From: Anaerolineae bacterium
GTDB taxonomy: Bacteria; Chloroflexota; Anaerolineae; B4-G1; SLSP01
Length of the DNA stretch: 17,638 bases
Assembly (NCBI GenBank): GCA_016934645.1
Contig: JAFGSL010000055.1
Span: 1-17,638 of the forward strand
Direction of reading: 5' to 3'
The stretch's first letter is position 1. Each line of letters begins with the position of its first letter. This document shows, piece by piece, positions 1 through 8,161 of the stretch. Position numbers and translations under genes: made by a program. The notes under the pieces are model-generated. The model did not search any database. It was not told the DNA's origin and worked only from the letters and a program-made list of their open reading frames with translations.

Positions 1-975
1 AATCCGCTCGGCCTTGATCTGCATGCGCACCACGCGAGGGTGGCGGTAGAGACGTTCGTAGAGGAAGTGCTTCAATTCGCGCGTCATGGCGCGCGTCTCT
101 GGCGACGCGGTGACGACGCTCTCCGCTAGACTGCGTACATCGTCCGGCGAGGCCACCCCCGTTTCCACAATGCGCTGAGCGGTGGCCTCGATGGTATCAT
201 TGATCAGCAGCCCCAACAGACGGCGCACCATGCGGTGTCGCCACAATCGATCAAAGCCACGTCCATCCCACGCCAGGTTTTCCTTGAGGAACACCCACCA
301 CGCCACGTTATCCAGCTCTTCCGGGGTGAGCAAGCCCGAACGCAGGCCGTCATCGAGATCGTGAGCGGTGTAGGCCAACTCGTCGGCGGGGTTCGCCAGT
401 TGCGCCTCTAGCGTCCCCAGCTTATCAGGATCGTAGCGTCCGGCGTCGGCGACGTCGTATTCCGTCTCGTGCTTGACGATGCCCTCGCGCACTTCCCAGG
501 TGAGATTCAACCCAGCGAACGTCGGGTAGCGACATTCCAACTTCTCCACAATGCGCAGGGATTGTTTGTTGTGGTCAAAACCGCCGTGATCAGCCATAAG
601 CTGATTCAGGATGGTTTCTCCGGAATGGCCGAAAGGGGGATGGCCCAGATCGTGCGCCAGGCAGACAGCCTCCACCAGATCCTCATTTGCGCCCAAAGCA
701 CGCGCCAGCGTGCGTCCAATCTGTGCGACTTCGAGCGTATGTGTCAATCGCGTGCGGTAATAGTCGCCCTCATCGTTGACGAAGACTTGAGTTTTGTATT
801 CCAACCGGCGGAAGGGCGTCGCATGCAGGATGCGATCGCGGTCGCGCTGGAAACATGTGCGGTATCCCGGCTCGTCTTGTGGGTAGACGCGCCCGCGCGA
901 ATCCCGGCTGCGGAACCCATACGGTGCGCGCGAGCGATCTTCGAGTTCTTCCAACTCACTGCGCGTGTAGAGCAT
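1..975 (-). CDS. dgt: dGTPase-like HD-domain deoxynucleoside triphosphate phosphohydrolase (3' end cut off by window edge)
   Basis: Predicted cytoplasmic dNTP triphosphohydrolase, hydrolysing dGTP (or other dNTPs) to the nucleoside and triphosphate. I translated this strand directly: 325 codons stay open from the ATG at 975 to base 1, so the C-terminus is missing. The HD signature is complete: H79 in RLTHTLEV, the H108-D109 pair in LAHDLGHPPFGHSGE, and a downstream metal-ligand region with HETEYD (H169) and ADELAYTAHDLDDG (residues 197-210). The N-terminal FQRDRDRILHATPFRRLEYK is typical of dGTPase-like proteins of about 330-400 residues. The start is supported by GGAGGAG about eight bases upstream. 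It lies about 60 bases downstream of the FmdB-like gene with a palindrome between them, and is probably cotranscribed with it. The family assignment is firm; the exact dNTP preference is not visible. Confidence 0.93.
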   Translation of the reverse strand, partial: MLYTRSELEELEDRSRAPYGFRSRDSRGRVYPQDEPGYRTCFQRDRDRILHATPFRRLEYKTQVFVNDEGDYYRTRLTHTLEVAQIGRTLARALGANEDLVEAVCLAHDLGHPPFGHSGETILNQLMADHGGFDHNKQSLRIVEKLECRYPTFAGLNLTWEVREGIVKHETEYDVADAGRYDPDKLGTLEAQLANPADELAYTAHDLDDGLRSGLLTPEELDNVAWWVFLKENLAWDGRGFDRLWRHRMVRRLLGLLINDTIEATAQRIVETGVASPDDVRSLAESVVTASPETRAMTRELKHFLYERLYRHPRVVRMQIKAERI

Positions 976-993
976 GGTGTGCTCCTCCACATT

Positions 994-1027
994 AAACCTG
1001 ACAGGTCTTTTGAGACCTGTCAGGTTT
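994..1027. repeat. Perfect palindrome, copy 1 of the ACCTGACAGGT repeat
   Basis: Two 15-base arms, AAACCTGACAGGTCT and its exact complement, flank a four-base TTTG loop. It lies between the FmdB-like stop codon and the dgt ribosome binding site. No run of T follows on the minus strand, so it is not a classical intrinsic terminator. A second, diverged copy sits at 3456-3502. Reading through the element in various frames yields recurrent short peptides ending in TCQV, which should not be annotated as proteins. Confidence 0.9.
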
Positions 1028-1034
1028 GAAGAGA

Positions 1035-1268
1035 CTAATGCCCGCTACAAGAGGCGCACGAGCTGCTGGTGCACGAGGCACAGGAGCTACTGCCACCCGC
1101 GCCCTTGAGCGCACCGTTGCTGCCGGCAGCATAAAACAGGGAAAGTCCCCGTTTAGCGTTCTCCGCGCCACAGGCGGGACAGGCAATCGGCGCATCAGCA
1201 TCTTTCATCGCGCGACGCGCATCAAAATGCTCGCCACATTCTGGACAACTGTATTCGTAAATTGGCAT
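1035..1268 (-). CDS. FmdB-like putative regulatory zinc-ribbon protein
   Basis: A 77-residue protein beginning MPIYEYSCPECGEHFD, the hallmark of the FmdB/CxxC_CxxC_SSSS zinc-ribbon family. Four zinc ligands are visible: C8-x2-C11 and C30-x2-C33. The C-terminal tail is low-complexity and rich in Ser, Gly and Cys, with repeated CASC blocks and a terminal SGH; such tails are common in this family. The ATG at 1268 is preceded by GGTGAGG at good spacing. Members are usually annotated as regulatory, but a biochemical role is not well established. It lies between the DUF59 gene and dgt on the same strand, so cotranscription is likely. The tail could also bind metal; that is inference. Confidence 0.88.
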   Translation of the reverse strand: MPIYEYSCPECGEHFDARRAMKDADAPIACPACGAENAKRGLSLFYAAGSNGALKGAGGSSSCASCTSSSCASCSGH

Positions 1269-1285
1269 TCCTCACCTCGTCGGTA

Positions 1286-1364
1286 ATTAGGGATTCGTGA
1301 TTAAGGACTAGGAATCAGGCAACGCGTTACTGATTACCAATCCCTAATTTCCTATTTCCTTAAT
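1286..1364. repeat. Heptad inverted repeat, locus A
   Basis: The left arm reads as consecutive seven-base units from 1286: attaggg, attcgtg, attaagg, actagga, atcaggc. The right arm has units ctgatta, ccaatcc, ctaattt, cctattt, ccttaat at 1330-1364. The arms are imperfectly complementary (aattagggatt against aatccctaatt is exact). The stop codon of the DUF59 gene (1360-1362 on the plus strand) lies inside the last unit of the right arm. The element fills nearly the whole spacer between the DUF59 and FmdB-like genes. Confidence 0.75.
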
Positions 1365-1662
1365 CCCCAAGATTAATGATTTCGGTCAGTTCTTGCGCCT
1401 TGACGTATCCTTCAACAGTGATTTTCTGTCCCTGTATGCCGTCAACGCTGGCAACGGCGCGTTTGATATCCACCGCCAGGCTGTGTGCGATGGGACATAA
1501 GGGCGAGGAGGGGCGGAAGGTATAAACGGCAATCCCCGTCGTTTCATCGACGGTCAGATCCTCCACCAGGCGCATGCGCAGCACATCGATGCCGGTCTCG
1601 GGATCAATAACCTCCACCAGGCGCATCAGAATCTGTTCTCGCAAGGTCATATCTATGGCCAT
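1360..1662 (-). CDS. DUF59 / MIP18-family protein, possible Fe-S cluster assembly factor
   Basis: A 100-residue protein resembling the DUF59 (MIP18/SufT-like) family, which acts in Fe-S cluster assembly or in multicomponent oxygenase clusters. The N-terminal helix leads into VIDPETGIDVLRMRLVEDLTVDE (residues 18-40), matching the family's D-P-E-x-G-hydrophobic core. The central SSPLCPIAHSLAVDIKRAV (residues 52-70) carries a single cysteine, C56, at the place where family members keep a conserved Cys. The start at 1662 has GGAGGTGA a few bases upstream; M5 is a less likely alternative. A candidate extended -10 promoter lies 20 bases upstream. The gene heads the DUF59-FmdB-dgt group. The specific Fe-S client cannot be read from the sequence. 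Confidence 0.82.
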   Translation of the reverse strand: MAIDMTLREQILMRLVEVIDPETGIDVLRMRLVEDLTVDETTGIAVYTFRPSSPLCPIAHSLAVDIKRAVASVDGIQGQKITVEGYVKAQELTEIINLGD

Positions 1663-1681
1663 AGCGTCACCTCCACTGCTG

Positions 1682-1690
1682 ATTATACCA
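1682..1690 (-). promoter_or_regulatory. Candidate extended -10 promoter for the DUF59-FmdB-dgt group
   Basis: The minus strand reads TGGTATAAT, an exact TATAAT preceded by TG-n, 20 bases before the DUF59 ATG. The -35 position (1705-1710, TTTTGT) is poor, as extended -10 promoters allow. This would give a very short leader carrying only the ribosome binding site. Confidence 0.5.
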
Positions 1691-1764
1691 GAATTAGGAT
1701 AGCTACAAAAGTCTCAACCAATGCATAAGGCCAATGTCGCCTATGCTGAGGCTTTGTTGCCGGT

Positions 1765-2049
1765 CTAATCCTCCCTTTGCTTCCTAGGACGGAATTTCCT
1801 ACCCTCGAATAACTCCACCAGACCATACCACAAGAGTGTAAATGCGGCGCCTTCATCCAGGTTGCCGACCAAGGGCAGATTATCCGGAATCAGTTCAAGC
1901 ACGCCTGCCGTGGGATTCAAAACATAGACAAAGCCTACCAACGACGCAAGGTAAACCAACCACACCGGAATTCCACGCAGTGACAGTGGTTTGAGCAGAA
2001 AACCCAATTGATCGGCCACTTTGGCCTTTTCCAGTTCATTACCTGCCAT
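1765..2049 (-). CDS. DUF1232-like small membrane protein
   Basis: A 94-residue protein with a hydrophobic segment at about residues 25-46 (GIPVWLVYLASLVGFVYVL), followed by NPTAGVLELIPDNLPLVGNLDEGAAFTLLWYG. The pattern of Pro-Asp, Pro-hydrophobic-Gly and Leu-Asp-Glu matches the DUF1232 (YkvA-like) family. Function is unknown. The C-terminus is basic and charged (GRKFRPRKQRED), so it is probably on the cytoplasmic side. The ATG at 2049 has GGAGGAG upstream. It starts 33 bases after the ferredoxin-NADP reductase stop, so the two are probably one transcript; a functional link between them is only inferred. Confidence 0.75.
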   Translation of the reverse strand: MAGNELEKAKVADQLGFLLKPLSLRGIPVWLVYLASLVGFVYVLNPTAGVLELIPDNLPLVGNLDEGAAFTLLWYGLVELFEGRKFRPRKQRED

Positions 2050-2082
2050 ATCACTCCTCCATCTACAGTTATTTGAAAGATT

Positions 2083-3426
2083 TTAGCCTATTCCTATCAC
2101 CGCCAGCATCTCCGCATTGTTCTTGAATTTGAACAACGGTACGCCAAGCTCAGTGGCCTTCTGTTGTTCGATGGTTTCCAGGCGGCGCCAGTCATCTTTG
2201 CGAACCAGCGCCTTATTGATCCGTGCTAGCCGCGCGTCGAGTTTCTCCGCTGCGTCTGCATCGAAATCCGGTGACTCTTCGATGTAGTGCATCACGGCCT
2301 CCACGCAGTTGTAGGCATCCTTGCGCGCTAGCCCTACCTGGCCCTTGCTGGCCTTGCGCGCCCATCCGGCGACAAAGATGCCCTCAATCGGCGCGCCAGC
2401 TTCCGGATCGTAGACCTCGTAACTGTCACCGTCCACCGGATAGCGTGGCGTTTCGCTCTTGACGAACTCGTTCCACTGCACCGGCAGGCCGAACCGGGAA
2501 CTTACCCTGTCGCCGATGCAGAAAACGACGGTGTCCACGTCCAGCACATGCTGCGTATCCAGGCGGCGGGCACGGGTGTCACCATTATCTTGCAGGAGCA
2601 ACTCGGTGTCATCGACTTCCAATCCGGTGATGCCTCCCTCTGCATTGCCCAGGATGCGTTTGGGCGATGAGAGGAAGCGGAAACGGATGCGCGTCTCGGA
2701 AACCGGTTCCAGGGCTTTGCGCGACAGTGCTGAGAGGAGAAAGTCTTTCGCCTCATCTGGGTCTTGCCCCACCGCGTGCATCCGGTCGGCCACGCGTTCG
2801 AATTCTGCATCCAATGCCTCCAGATCGAAGTTGGACGCGATGTAGGCCAACTCCTGCCGGGTGAACTTGACCTCCGCAGGTCCGCGCCGCGCCACGCCGA
2901 TGATCTCGTCTACCTGCACATCGCGGGCGAGCCAATGGGCGATGTCGGCCATCGTATTGCCTACACCAATCACCGCCACGCGCTTGCCGATGGCAAATTC
3001 CTGTTCGCTGTACGGCGGCAGGTCGTTGTAGTGATACATCAGCGGCTTGGAGTGATAGACGCCCTGCAAGTCCTCGCCGGGCAGGCCAAGCCACTTGGTT
3101 CCCTGCGCGCCCACTGCCACGATGATGGCGGCGAATCCCATCTGCCGCAGCTCCGCCAGCGTCACGTCACCGTCTTCGGCCACACGGACGTTGCCGTAGT
3201 AGGTGATGTCGGGTGAGGCCAGAATCTTGCGGAACTGCTTGCGCAGCCCTTCCTTGATGCTGTACTTGTCGTAGTAAATGCCGTACTCGGCCAGGCCACC
3301 GGGCTTGATGTCGCGGTTGAGCAGCACGACGCGCGCGCCTTGTTCGACCAGACTTTTGGCTCCAAACAGGCCCGCCGGCCCCGCGCCAATGATCGCCACA
3401 ACGGGTTTCGCGTGTTTTTCGGTCAT
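2083..3426 (-). CDS. FAD-dependent ferredoxin-NADP reductase, adrenodoxin-reductase type
   Basis: A 447-residue two-dinucleotide-domain flavoprotein, close in length to bacterial FprA-type enzymes. The FAD site is VAIIGAGPAG (residues 10-19), followed by RDIKPGGLAEYGI. The NADP domain shows VAVIGVGNTMADIA (about 150-163), then ARRGP (about 179-183), an arginine pair suited to the NADP 2'-phosphate. The late FAD motif GIFVAGWARKASKGQVG is characteristic of the adrenodoxin-reductase branch. No cysteine cluster for Fe-S binding is present, so it is not a complete GltD. It would pass electrons between NADPH and ferredoxin in the cytoplasm. The start at 3426 has GGAGGG five bases upstream. Its leader carries a copy of the ACCTGACAGGT palindrome behind a candidate promoter. 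The in vivo partner ferredoxin is not encoded here. Confidence 0.85.
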   Translation of the reverse strand: MTEKHAKPVVAIIGAGPAGLFGAKSLVEQGARVVLLNRDIKPGGLAEYGIYYDKYSIKEGLRKQFRKILASPDITYYGNVRVAEDGDVTLAELRQMGFAAIIVAVGAQGTKWLGLPGEDLQGVYHSKPLMYHYNDLPPYSEQEFAIGKRVAVIGVGNTMADIAHWLARDVQVDEIIGVARRGPAEVKFTRQELAYIASNFDLEALDAEFERVADRMHAVGQDPDEAKDFLLSALSRKALEPVSETRIRFRFLSSPKRILGNAEGGITGLEVDDTELLLQDNGDTRARRLDTQHVLDVDTVVFCIGDRVSSRFGLPVQWNEFVKSETPRYPVDGDSYEVYDPEAGAPIEGIFVAGWARKASKGQVGLARKDAYNCVEAVMHYIEESPDFDADAAEKLDARLARINKALVRKDDWRRLETIEQQKATELGVPLFKFKNNAEMLAVIGIG

Positions 3427-3455
3427 GATGTCCCTCCTCGGCTGGGTATTATACA

Positions 3456-3502
3456 GACCTGACAGGTTGTGCGAACTGCGTTCGCCTGAAACCTGTCAGG
3501 CC
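3456..3502. repeat. Diverged ACCTGACAGGT palindrome with a nested hairpin (copy 2)
   Basis: The outer arms gacctgacaggtt and aacctgtcaggcc pair with one mismatch. Inside lies a separate perfect hairpin, GCGAAC (3471-3476) and GTTCGC (3480-3485), around TGC. Downstream of the candidate promoter at 3518-3526, this would form a compound structure in the reductase 5' leader. It shares the core with the repeat at 994-1027. Confidence 0.8.
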
Positions 3503-3517
3503 TCTAAAATTCTCGCC

Positions 3518-3526
3518 ATTATAACA
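3518..3526 (-). promoter_or_regulatory. Candidate extended -10 promoter for the ferredoxin-NADP reductase gene
   Basis: The minus strand reads TGTTATAAT, an exact -10 with the TG-n extension; no good -35 is visible. Transcription from here would place the 3456-3502 palindrome in the leader. A second TATAAT lies closer to the gene (3448-3453), within the outer edge of the repeat, and would give an almost leaderless transcript. Either could be the real one. Confidence 0.42.
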
Positions 3527-3636
3527 TACGTCGCCGGAACTACCCTCACTTTCGGGCCGCTTCCGGCAACACATATCGCCATGCACCAGGTGCGGCTGGC
3601 ACGCGTAGCAAACCAGACATCACCTGCATGCGCTTG

Positions 3637-4017
3637 TCAGGGTACGATATCGAAAGGGAGCACTTCAGTACCTTGATGAAAAACCATTTTCCATTGCCCA
3701 CCTTTCAGTCTCCAGATAGATGAGCGAAGCGAATACACAGGTTCATTGTCAGTGTCATGGCTTATTACGCATTGGTATACCAGTTGCGCAATAGTGTCAC
3801 TCAATTCACGGCATTCGAAATTTTGCGCCACCGCAGACCAATTCCGCGCGTTAAGGGGTAGGTTTTCCAGCACCTTGGCAAGTCCAAAATATGCGCCTGA
3901 TGCACCGATCTCCCGAAAATCGTCGGAGATTAGCGAACGGAGCCGTTCCGGGGAGCATCTGACTTCTTACGTGAGTAGTGCCCTTTCATTGCCGATGAGC
4001 CATTCTCGGTGCTTCAT
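3637..4017 (-). pseudogene. NTF2-like (DUF4440-type) protein gene interrupted by an in-frame TAA
   Basis: A single frame runs from an ATG at 4017 to the stop at 3637 (126 codons) and resembles small NTF2-fold/DUF4440 proteins throughout: SPERLRSLISDDFREIGASG near the start, then YSLRSSIWRLKGGQWKMVF and HQGT near the end. Codon 17 (plus-strand 3967-3969) is TAA, splitting it between GNERALLT and EVRCSPERL, in the middle of a stretch that should be continuous. No good start follows the stop: a 78-codon reading from a GTG at 3873 would omit the first third of the fold. I therefore call it a pseudogene with one nonsense mutation. Upstream, only 39 bases separate it from the folD stop. A sequencing error at codon 17 would make it intact. 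Confidence 0.7.
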
Positions 4018-4056
4018 TGCCAGTACTCTAGTGCCATTATGTGCTGATCAGGTAGC

Positions 4057-4932
4057 TTATTTGACTGTGCGTTTCGCGCTGGTGACGGTGTTCTTCAACA
4101 GCATCGCAATCGTCATCGGCCCGACACCGCCGGGGACGGGGGTGAGCCATCCTGCGACCTCTTTTACTTCGTCGAAATCGACATCGCCAACAAGCCGGTA
4201 ACCGCGCTTACGCGTGGCGTCGTCCACGCGATTGATGCCCACGTCAATGACAACCGCGCCGGGTTTCACCCAGTCCGCCGTCACCATCTCCGCGCACCCC
4301 ACGGCTGCGATCAGAATATCAGCGCGACGGGTGATCGCCGGGAGGTCACGGCTGCGCGAGTGGCAAATGGTCACCGTCGCGTTGCGCTTGAGCAGCAGCA
4401 TCGACACCGGCAGGCCGACGATGTTGCTGCGGCCCAGCACCACCGCCTCTTTGCCCTCAATGGGCAACTTCATACGGTCGAGCATCTCGATGATGCCGGC
4501 CGGGGTGCAAGGGGCGAACAATGGCTCGCGCCCCTTCATCGCCAATCGCCCGATGTTGATCGGGTGGAAGCCATCCACGTCTTTCTCCAGGCTGATGGCA
4601 CTGAGGATAGCCTCTTCGTCCAGGTGATTGGGCAGGGGCAGTTGCACGAGAATGCCATTGATGGCCCGATCGGCATTGAGCTTCTGCACGAGGCTTTCAA
4701 CCTCTTCCTGGGTGGCTTCGCCGGAGAGATCATATCCCACCGAGTGGATGCCCAATTCCTTACAGCGTTTCTGCTTCATACGCACGTAGCTTTGTGACGC
4801 AGGATTGTCCCCCACCAGGACCGTCGCCAGGCCAGGGACCACGCCCTGCTCCTTCAGCGCCGCAATCTCCTGGGCCAATTCATTATGAATCGTTTTCGCA
4901 ATCGCGTTGCCGTCAATCAATTGTGCTGTCAT
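4057..4932 (-). CDS. folD: Bifunctional methylenetetrahydrofolate dehydrogenase / methenyltetrahydrofolate cyclohydrolase
   Basis: Interconverts 5,10-methylene-, methenyl- and 10-formyl-tetrahydrofolate with NADP(H) in the cytoplasm. The 291-residue length is normal for FolD. The active site is visible: Y49-x3-K53 (SYVRMK), GILVQLPLP (Q97), and KDVDGFHP (D120). The nucleotide-binding motif is VLGRSNIVGLP (residues 165-175), and the conserved end TPVPGGVGPMT is present. I chose the ATG at 4932 because AAGGAG lies six bases upstream and MTAQLIDGNAIAKTI is the normal family N-terminus. A longer reading from 5001 would add 23 residues that are only translation of the heptad repeat. It lies directly downstream of fhs, completing a formate-to-methylene-THF pair. 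Confidence 0.96.
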   Translation of the reverse strand: MTAQLIDGNAIAKTIHNELAQEIAALKEQGVVPGLATVLVGDNPASQSYVRMKQKRCKELGIHSVGYDLSGEATQEEVESLVQKLNADRAINGILVQLPLPNHLDEEAILSAISLEKDVDGFHPINIGRLAMKGREPLFAPCTPAGIIEMLDRMKLPIEGKEAVVLGRSNIVGLPVSMLLLKRNATVTICHSRSRDLPAITRRADILIAAVGCAEMVTADWVKPGAVVIDVGINRVDDATRKRGYRLVGDVDFDEVKEVAGWLTPVPGGVGPMTIAMLLKNTVTSAKRTVK

Positions 4933-4952
4933 GGTATGCTCCTTGTGGAAAT

Positions 4953-5035
4953 GAGTAAAGAGAGATGAGTAATGAGTAACAAGATTTCTGCCTTTCTTCA
5001 CTCTTTACTTCTCACTCTTTACTCTTTTCACTCTC

Positions 5036-5040
<5 letters not shown>
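4953..5040. repeat. Heptad inverted repeat, locus B (fhs-folD spacer)
   Basis: The left arm is four units in exact seven-base register: gagtaaa, gagagat, gagtaat, gagtaac (4953-4980). The right arm is ttcactc, tttactt, ctcactc, tttactc (4997-5024), then after a two-base slip ttcactc and tctcacg, reaching 5040. The arms are complementary in composition (gagtaaa against tttactc is exact). The fhs stop codon (5036-5038 on the plus strand) lies inside the last unit. Confidence 0.8.
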
Positions 5041-6784
<1,744 letters not shown>

Positions 6785-6875
6785 AGAAACCCTCCTCATT
6801 TTTCGCAAGACTGCTGAAATGAACAATTTTCTGTAGTGGGCAAAAGCACTTTGAATAAGAGAAGCCGAAAATTTT

Positions 6876-6938
6876 CGCGCAAAGACGCAGAGACGCCAAG
6901 AATACTCTAAAAATTCTGCGTCTTTGCGGTTCTGCGGG
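6876..6938. repeat. Octad inverted repeat, locus C (upstream of fhs)
   Basis: The left arm has eight-base units acgcagag and acgccaag preceded by cgcaaag. The right arm has the complementary ctttgcgg and ttctgcgg. A perfect 14-base inverted repeat, cgcaaagacgcaga (6878-6891) with its complement at 6915-6928, encloses 23 AT-rich bases. It has the same general design as the heptad loci but a longer unit, and no gene of known identity ends beside it. Confidence 0.8.
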
Positions 6939-6945
6939 AGATATT

Positions 6946-7418
6946 CACTTTCATAATGTTGTTGCCCGTTACAGCCTAAACGATTTTCACATCATGGTAG
7001 TTAGGAAGGGGGGGCGCGGGCAAGTGGCAAAACTCACGTTCCACAAACCAAGCCGTCACAATGGGGGAAGCGATTGAGATTGACATAATTACACTTCCAT
7101 TTACAGTGGTATTGGTTATGATGACGGTTGTGGTTCGACACACAAGCGTCTGCATGGATGCCCAGCATAATCAAAAGCGGACCTAATGACGTTCGCATTG
7201 ATCTGTACCCCGAAGAAATAGGGCACTCAACAGCATTTGAAGTCAAAATACGGTGGTCACGGTGTCAAGGGTGGGATTCAGCGCCGATACATCCATCCAT
7301 GAGCTGTAGATAACGTAAGTTTGCACTTACTTACACCTACACATAACGCCGCTAGGTGGATGATCCGTGCGCAAGTGTTTAGCCATAACATCTTGAATAA
7401 TTCAATGAAGACATAGTG
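6946..7418. other. AT-rich stretch without a recognisable gene
   Basis: I find no convincing gene here. Composition is clearly lower in GC than the flanks (hand counts: 23 of 60 at 7081-7140 and 20 of 60 at 7381-7440, against 42 of 60 in fhs at 5701-5760). A plus-strand frame from about 7128 to 7313 encodes a short sequence with VRIDLYPEEIGHSTAFEVKI, which could be a gene scrap, but I recognise no family. A small hairpin GTAAGT-TTGC-ACTTAC lies at 7315-7330. The stretch is best read as decayed sequence. Confidence 0.5.
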
Positions 7419-7562
7419 ATGAGTGATCGTAACTTGAACTTTGGTTCTGCCCAGTCATATAGGCGTAAGTGTTTAGCTATTGCCACTGTGCTTTTTGCCA
7501 TTCTGATGCTAAGCGGCTGTACCCGGCCAATTTGTGTAGAGGTGCCATGTGGGCCAGGATGA
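7419..7562 (+). pseudogene. Lipoprotein signal-peptide fragment (N-terminus of a decayed exported protein)
   Basis: A 47-codon frame starts at ATG 7419. After a basic N-region (SYRRK) comes a hydrophobic core, LAIATVLFAILML, then LSGC: a clear signal peptidase II lipobox with the cysteine near residue 34. Only 13 residues follow (CTRPICVEVPCGPG) before a TGA. This is too short for a normal lipoprotein, and the adjacent downstream frames look coding, so I read it as the 5' end of a frameshifted gene. No strong ribosome binding site precedes the ATG. A genuine very small lipoprotein is the alternative. Confidence 0.55.
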
Positions 7563-7714
7563 ATGTGCAGCATGGAAGACAGAACACTTGTCGAGTCGGT
7601 GAAAGCACCCACATTTCCCTTAAGGACTGAAAGCTAGATAACTTTCCCATTGGCGGTGCTTTCTATACCCGCTTTCAGTTTGAATTGGGACAGTTATTTG
7701 GTACCTATTCCTAA
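7559..7714 (+). pseudogene. Middle fragment of a decayed exported protein (different frame)
   Basis: This frame opens with an ATG that overlaps the preceding TGA as ATGA. It reads CRVGESTHISLKD, then a TGA at 7628-7630, then KLDNFPIGGAFYTRFQFELG and QLFGTYS before TAA at 7712. The two halves look like continuous protein split by one nonsense codon. It is one frame away from the lipoprotein fragment and another frame away from the Ig-like fragment that follows. Support is only amino-acid texture and position, so confidence is low. Confidence 0.35.
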
Positions 7715-7752
7715 GCGGCACAACGGACTGTGCTGCTCAATTACTTGCTACA

Positions 7753-8157
7753 ATGGAACAACCTTTATACGCGCCGAATGGACCTGTTACTACAATTGTC
7801 ATGGTGAAGACACTCGGTGATTGCAGTTGGCCACTTTGGGAATCAGCCCCGTTTGAGGTTGATTATGCGGCTACACAAATTGTCCGCGAAGCAGAGGGGA
7901 ACGTACCATTAGCTGAGCAAGGGCAAAACTGGCTGAAATCACCTGAGGATGTCTATAGCCAGTGTTATGACCAGCCTCGCATATGTGGGTCAAGGGTACT
8001 ATCTTCAGAGATACAAATGTGCCAGCGACTTCAGCTTAACAAGCTATTCGATTTATCCGTGCCAGGTACATACTCCATGACAATGGTTCGCAACAATCGT
8101 CATGACGAACTCAATGCAATGTATAGCAATGTGACAAGTTTTACAATCACTCCATAA
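7753..8157 (+). CDS. Ig-like exported-protein C-terminal domain (probably a fragment)
   Basis: A 134-residue frame from ATG 7753, open in frame back to 7684. The layout is that of a beta-sandwich domain found in secreted bacterial proteins: YAPNGPVTTIVMVK (first strand), SAPFEVDYAATQIVREAEGN (central strand followed by a D/E-x-G turn), VPLAEQGQNW, and the ending LFDLSVPGTYSMTMVRNN followed by TSFTITP. That last block matches the 'PG-x-Y-T' strand closing such domains. No signal peptide is present in this frame, and the first strand is already under way at the ATG, so the true 5' end probably lies in the frames at 7419-7714. As a whole, 7419-8157 would restore to about 245 residues. I can name the fold type, not a function. 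Confidence 0.5.
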   Translation: MEQPLYAPNGPVTTIVMVKTLGDCSWPLWESAPFEVDYAATQIVREAEGNVPLAEQGQNWLKSPEDVYSQCYDQPRICGSRVLSSEIQMCQRLQLNKLFDLSVPGTYSMTMVRNNRHDELNAMYSNVTSFTITP

Positions 8158-8161
8158 ATTC

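Noticed and set aside
469..1029. 186-codon plus-strand frame over the dGTPase gene
   Set aside because: Antisense to the HD-motif coding frame; its end is translation of the ACCTGACAGGT palindrome.
992..1286. Small frames on both strands ending in or starting from the palindrome (TCQV peptides)
   Set aside because: They overlap the FmdB-like zinc-ribbon gene and derive from the repeat.
1284..1364. Heptad arrays considered as CRISPR repeats
   Set aside because: Units are seven bases, degenerate and directly adjacent with no unique spacers; no cas gene is in the window.
4933..5001. Longer folD start giving 23 extra residues
   Set aside because: The extension is translation of the heptad repeat; the ATG at 4932 has a good ribosome binding site and the normal family N-terminus.
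6785..6826. Longer fhs start at 6826
   Set aside because: It would place the GGAGGG ribosome binding site inside the coding region; [15 protein letters not shown] at 6784 is the better start.
7315..7330. GTAAGT-TTGC-ACTTAC hairpin considered as operator or integron attC site
   Set aside because: Six-base arms are too short to argue for function, and attC core motifs are absent.
7034..7612. Minus-strand frames of 70 and 77 codons in the AT-rich island
   Set aside because: No recognisable motifs, and the plus-strand frames here show the signal peptide and Ig-like patterns.
7628..7630. In-frame TGA considered as a selenocysteine codon
   Set aside because: No redox-protein context or SECIS-like hairpin directly downstream, and neighbouring frames show other damage; decay is simpler.
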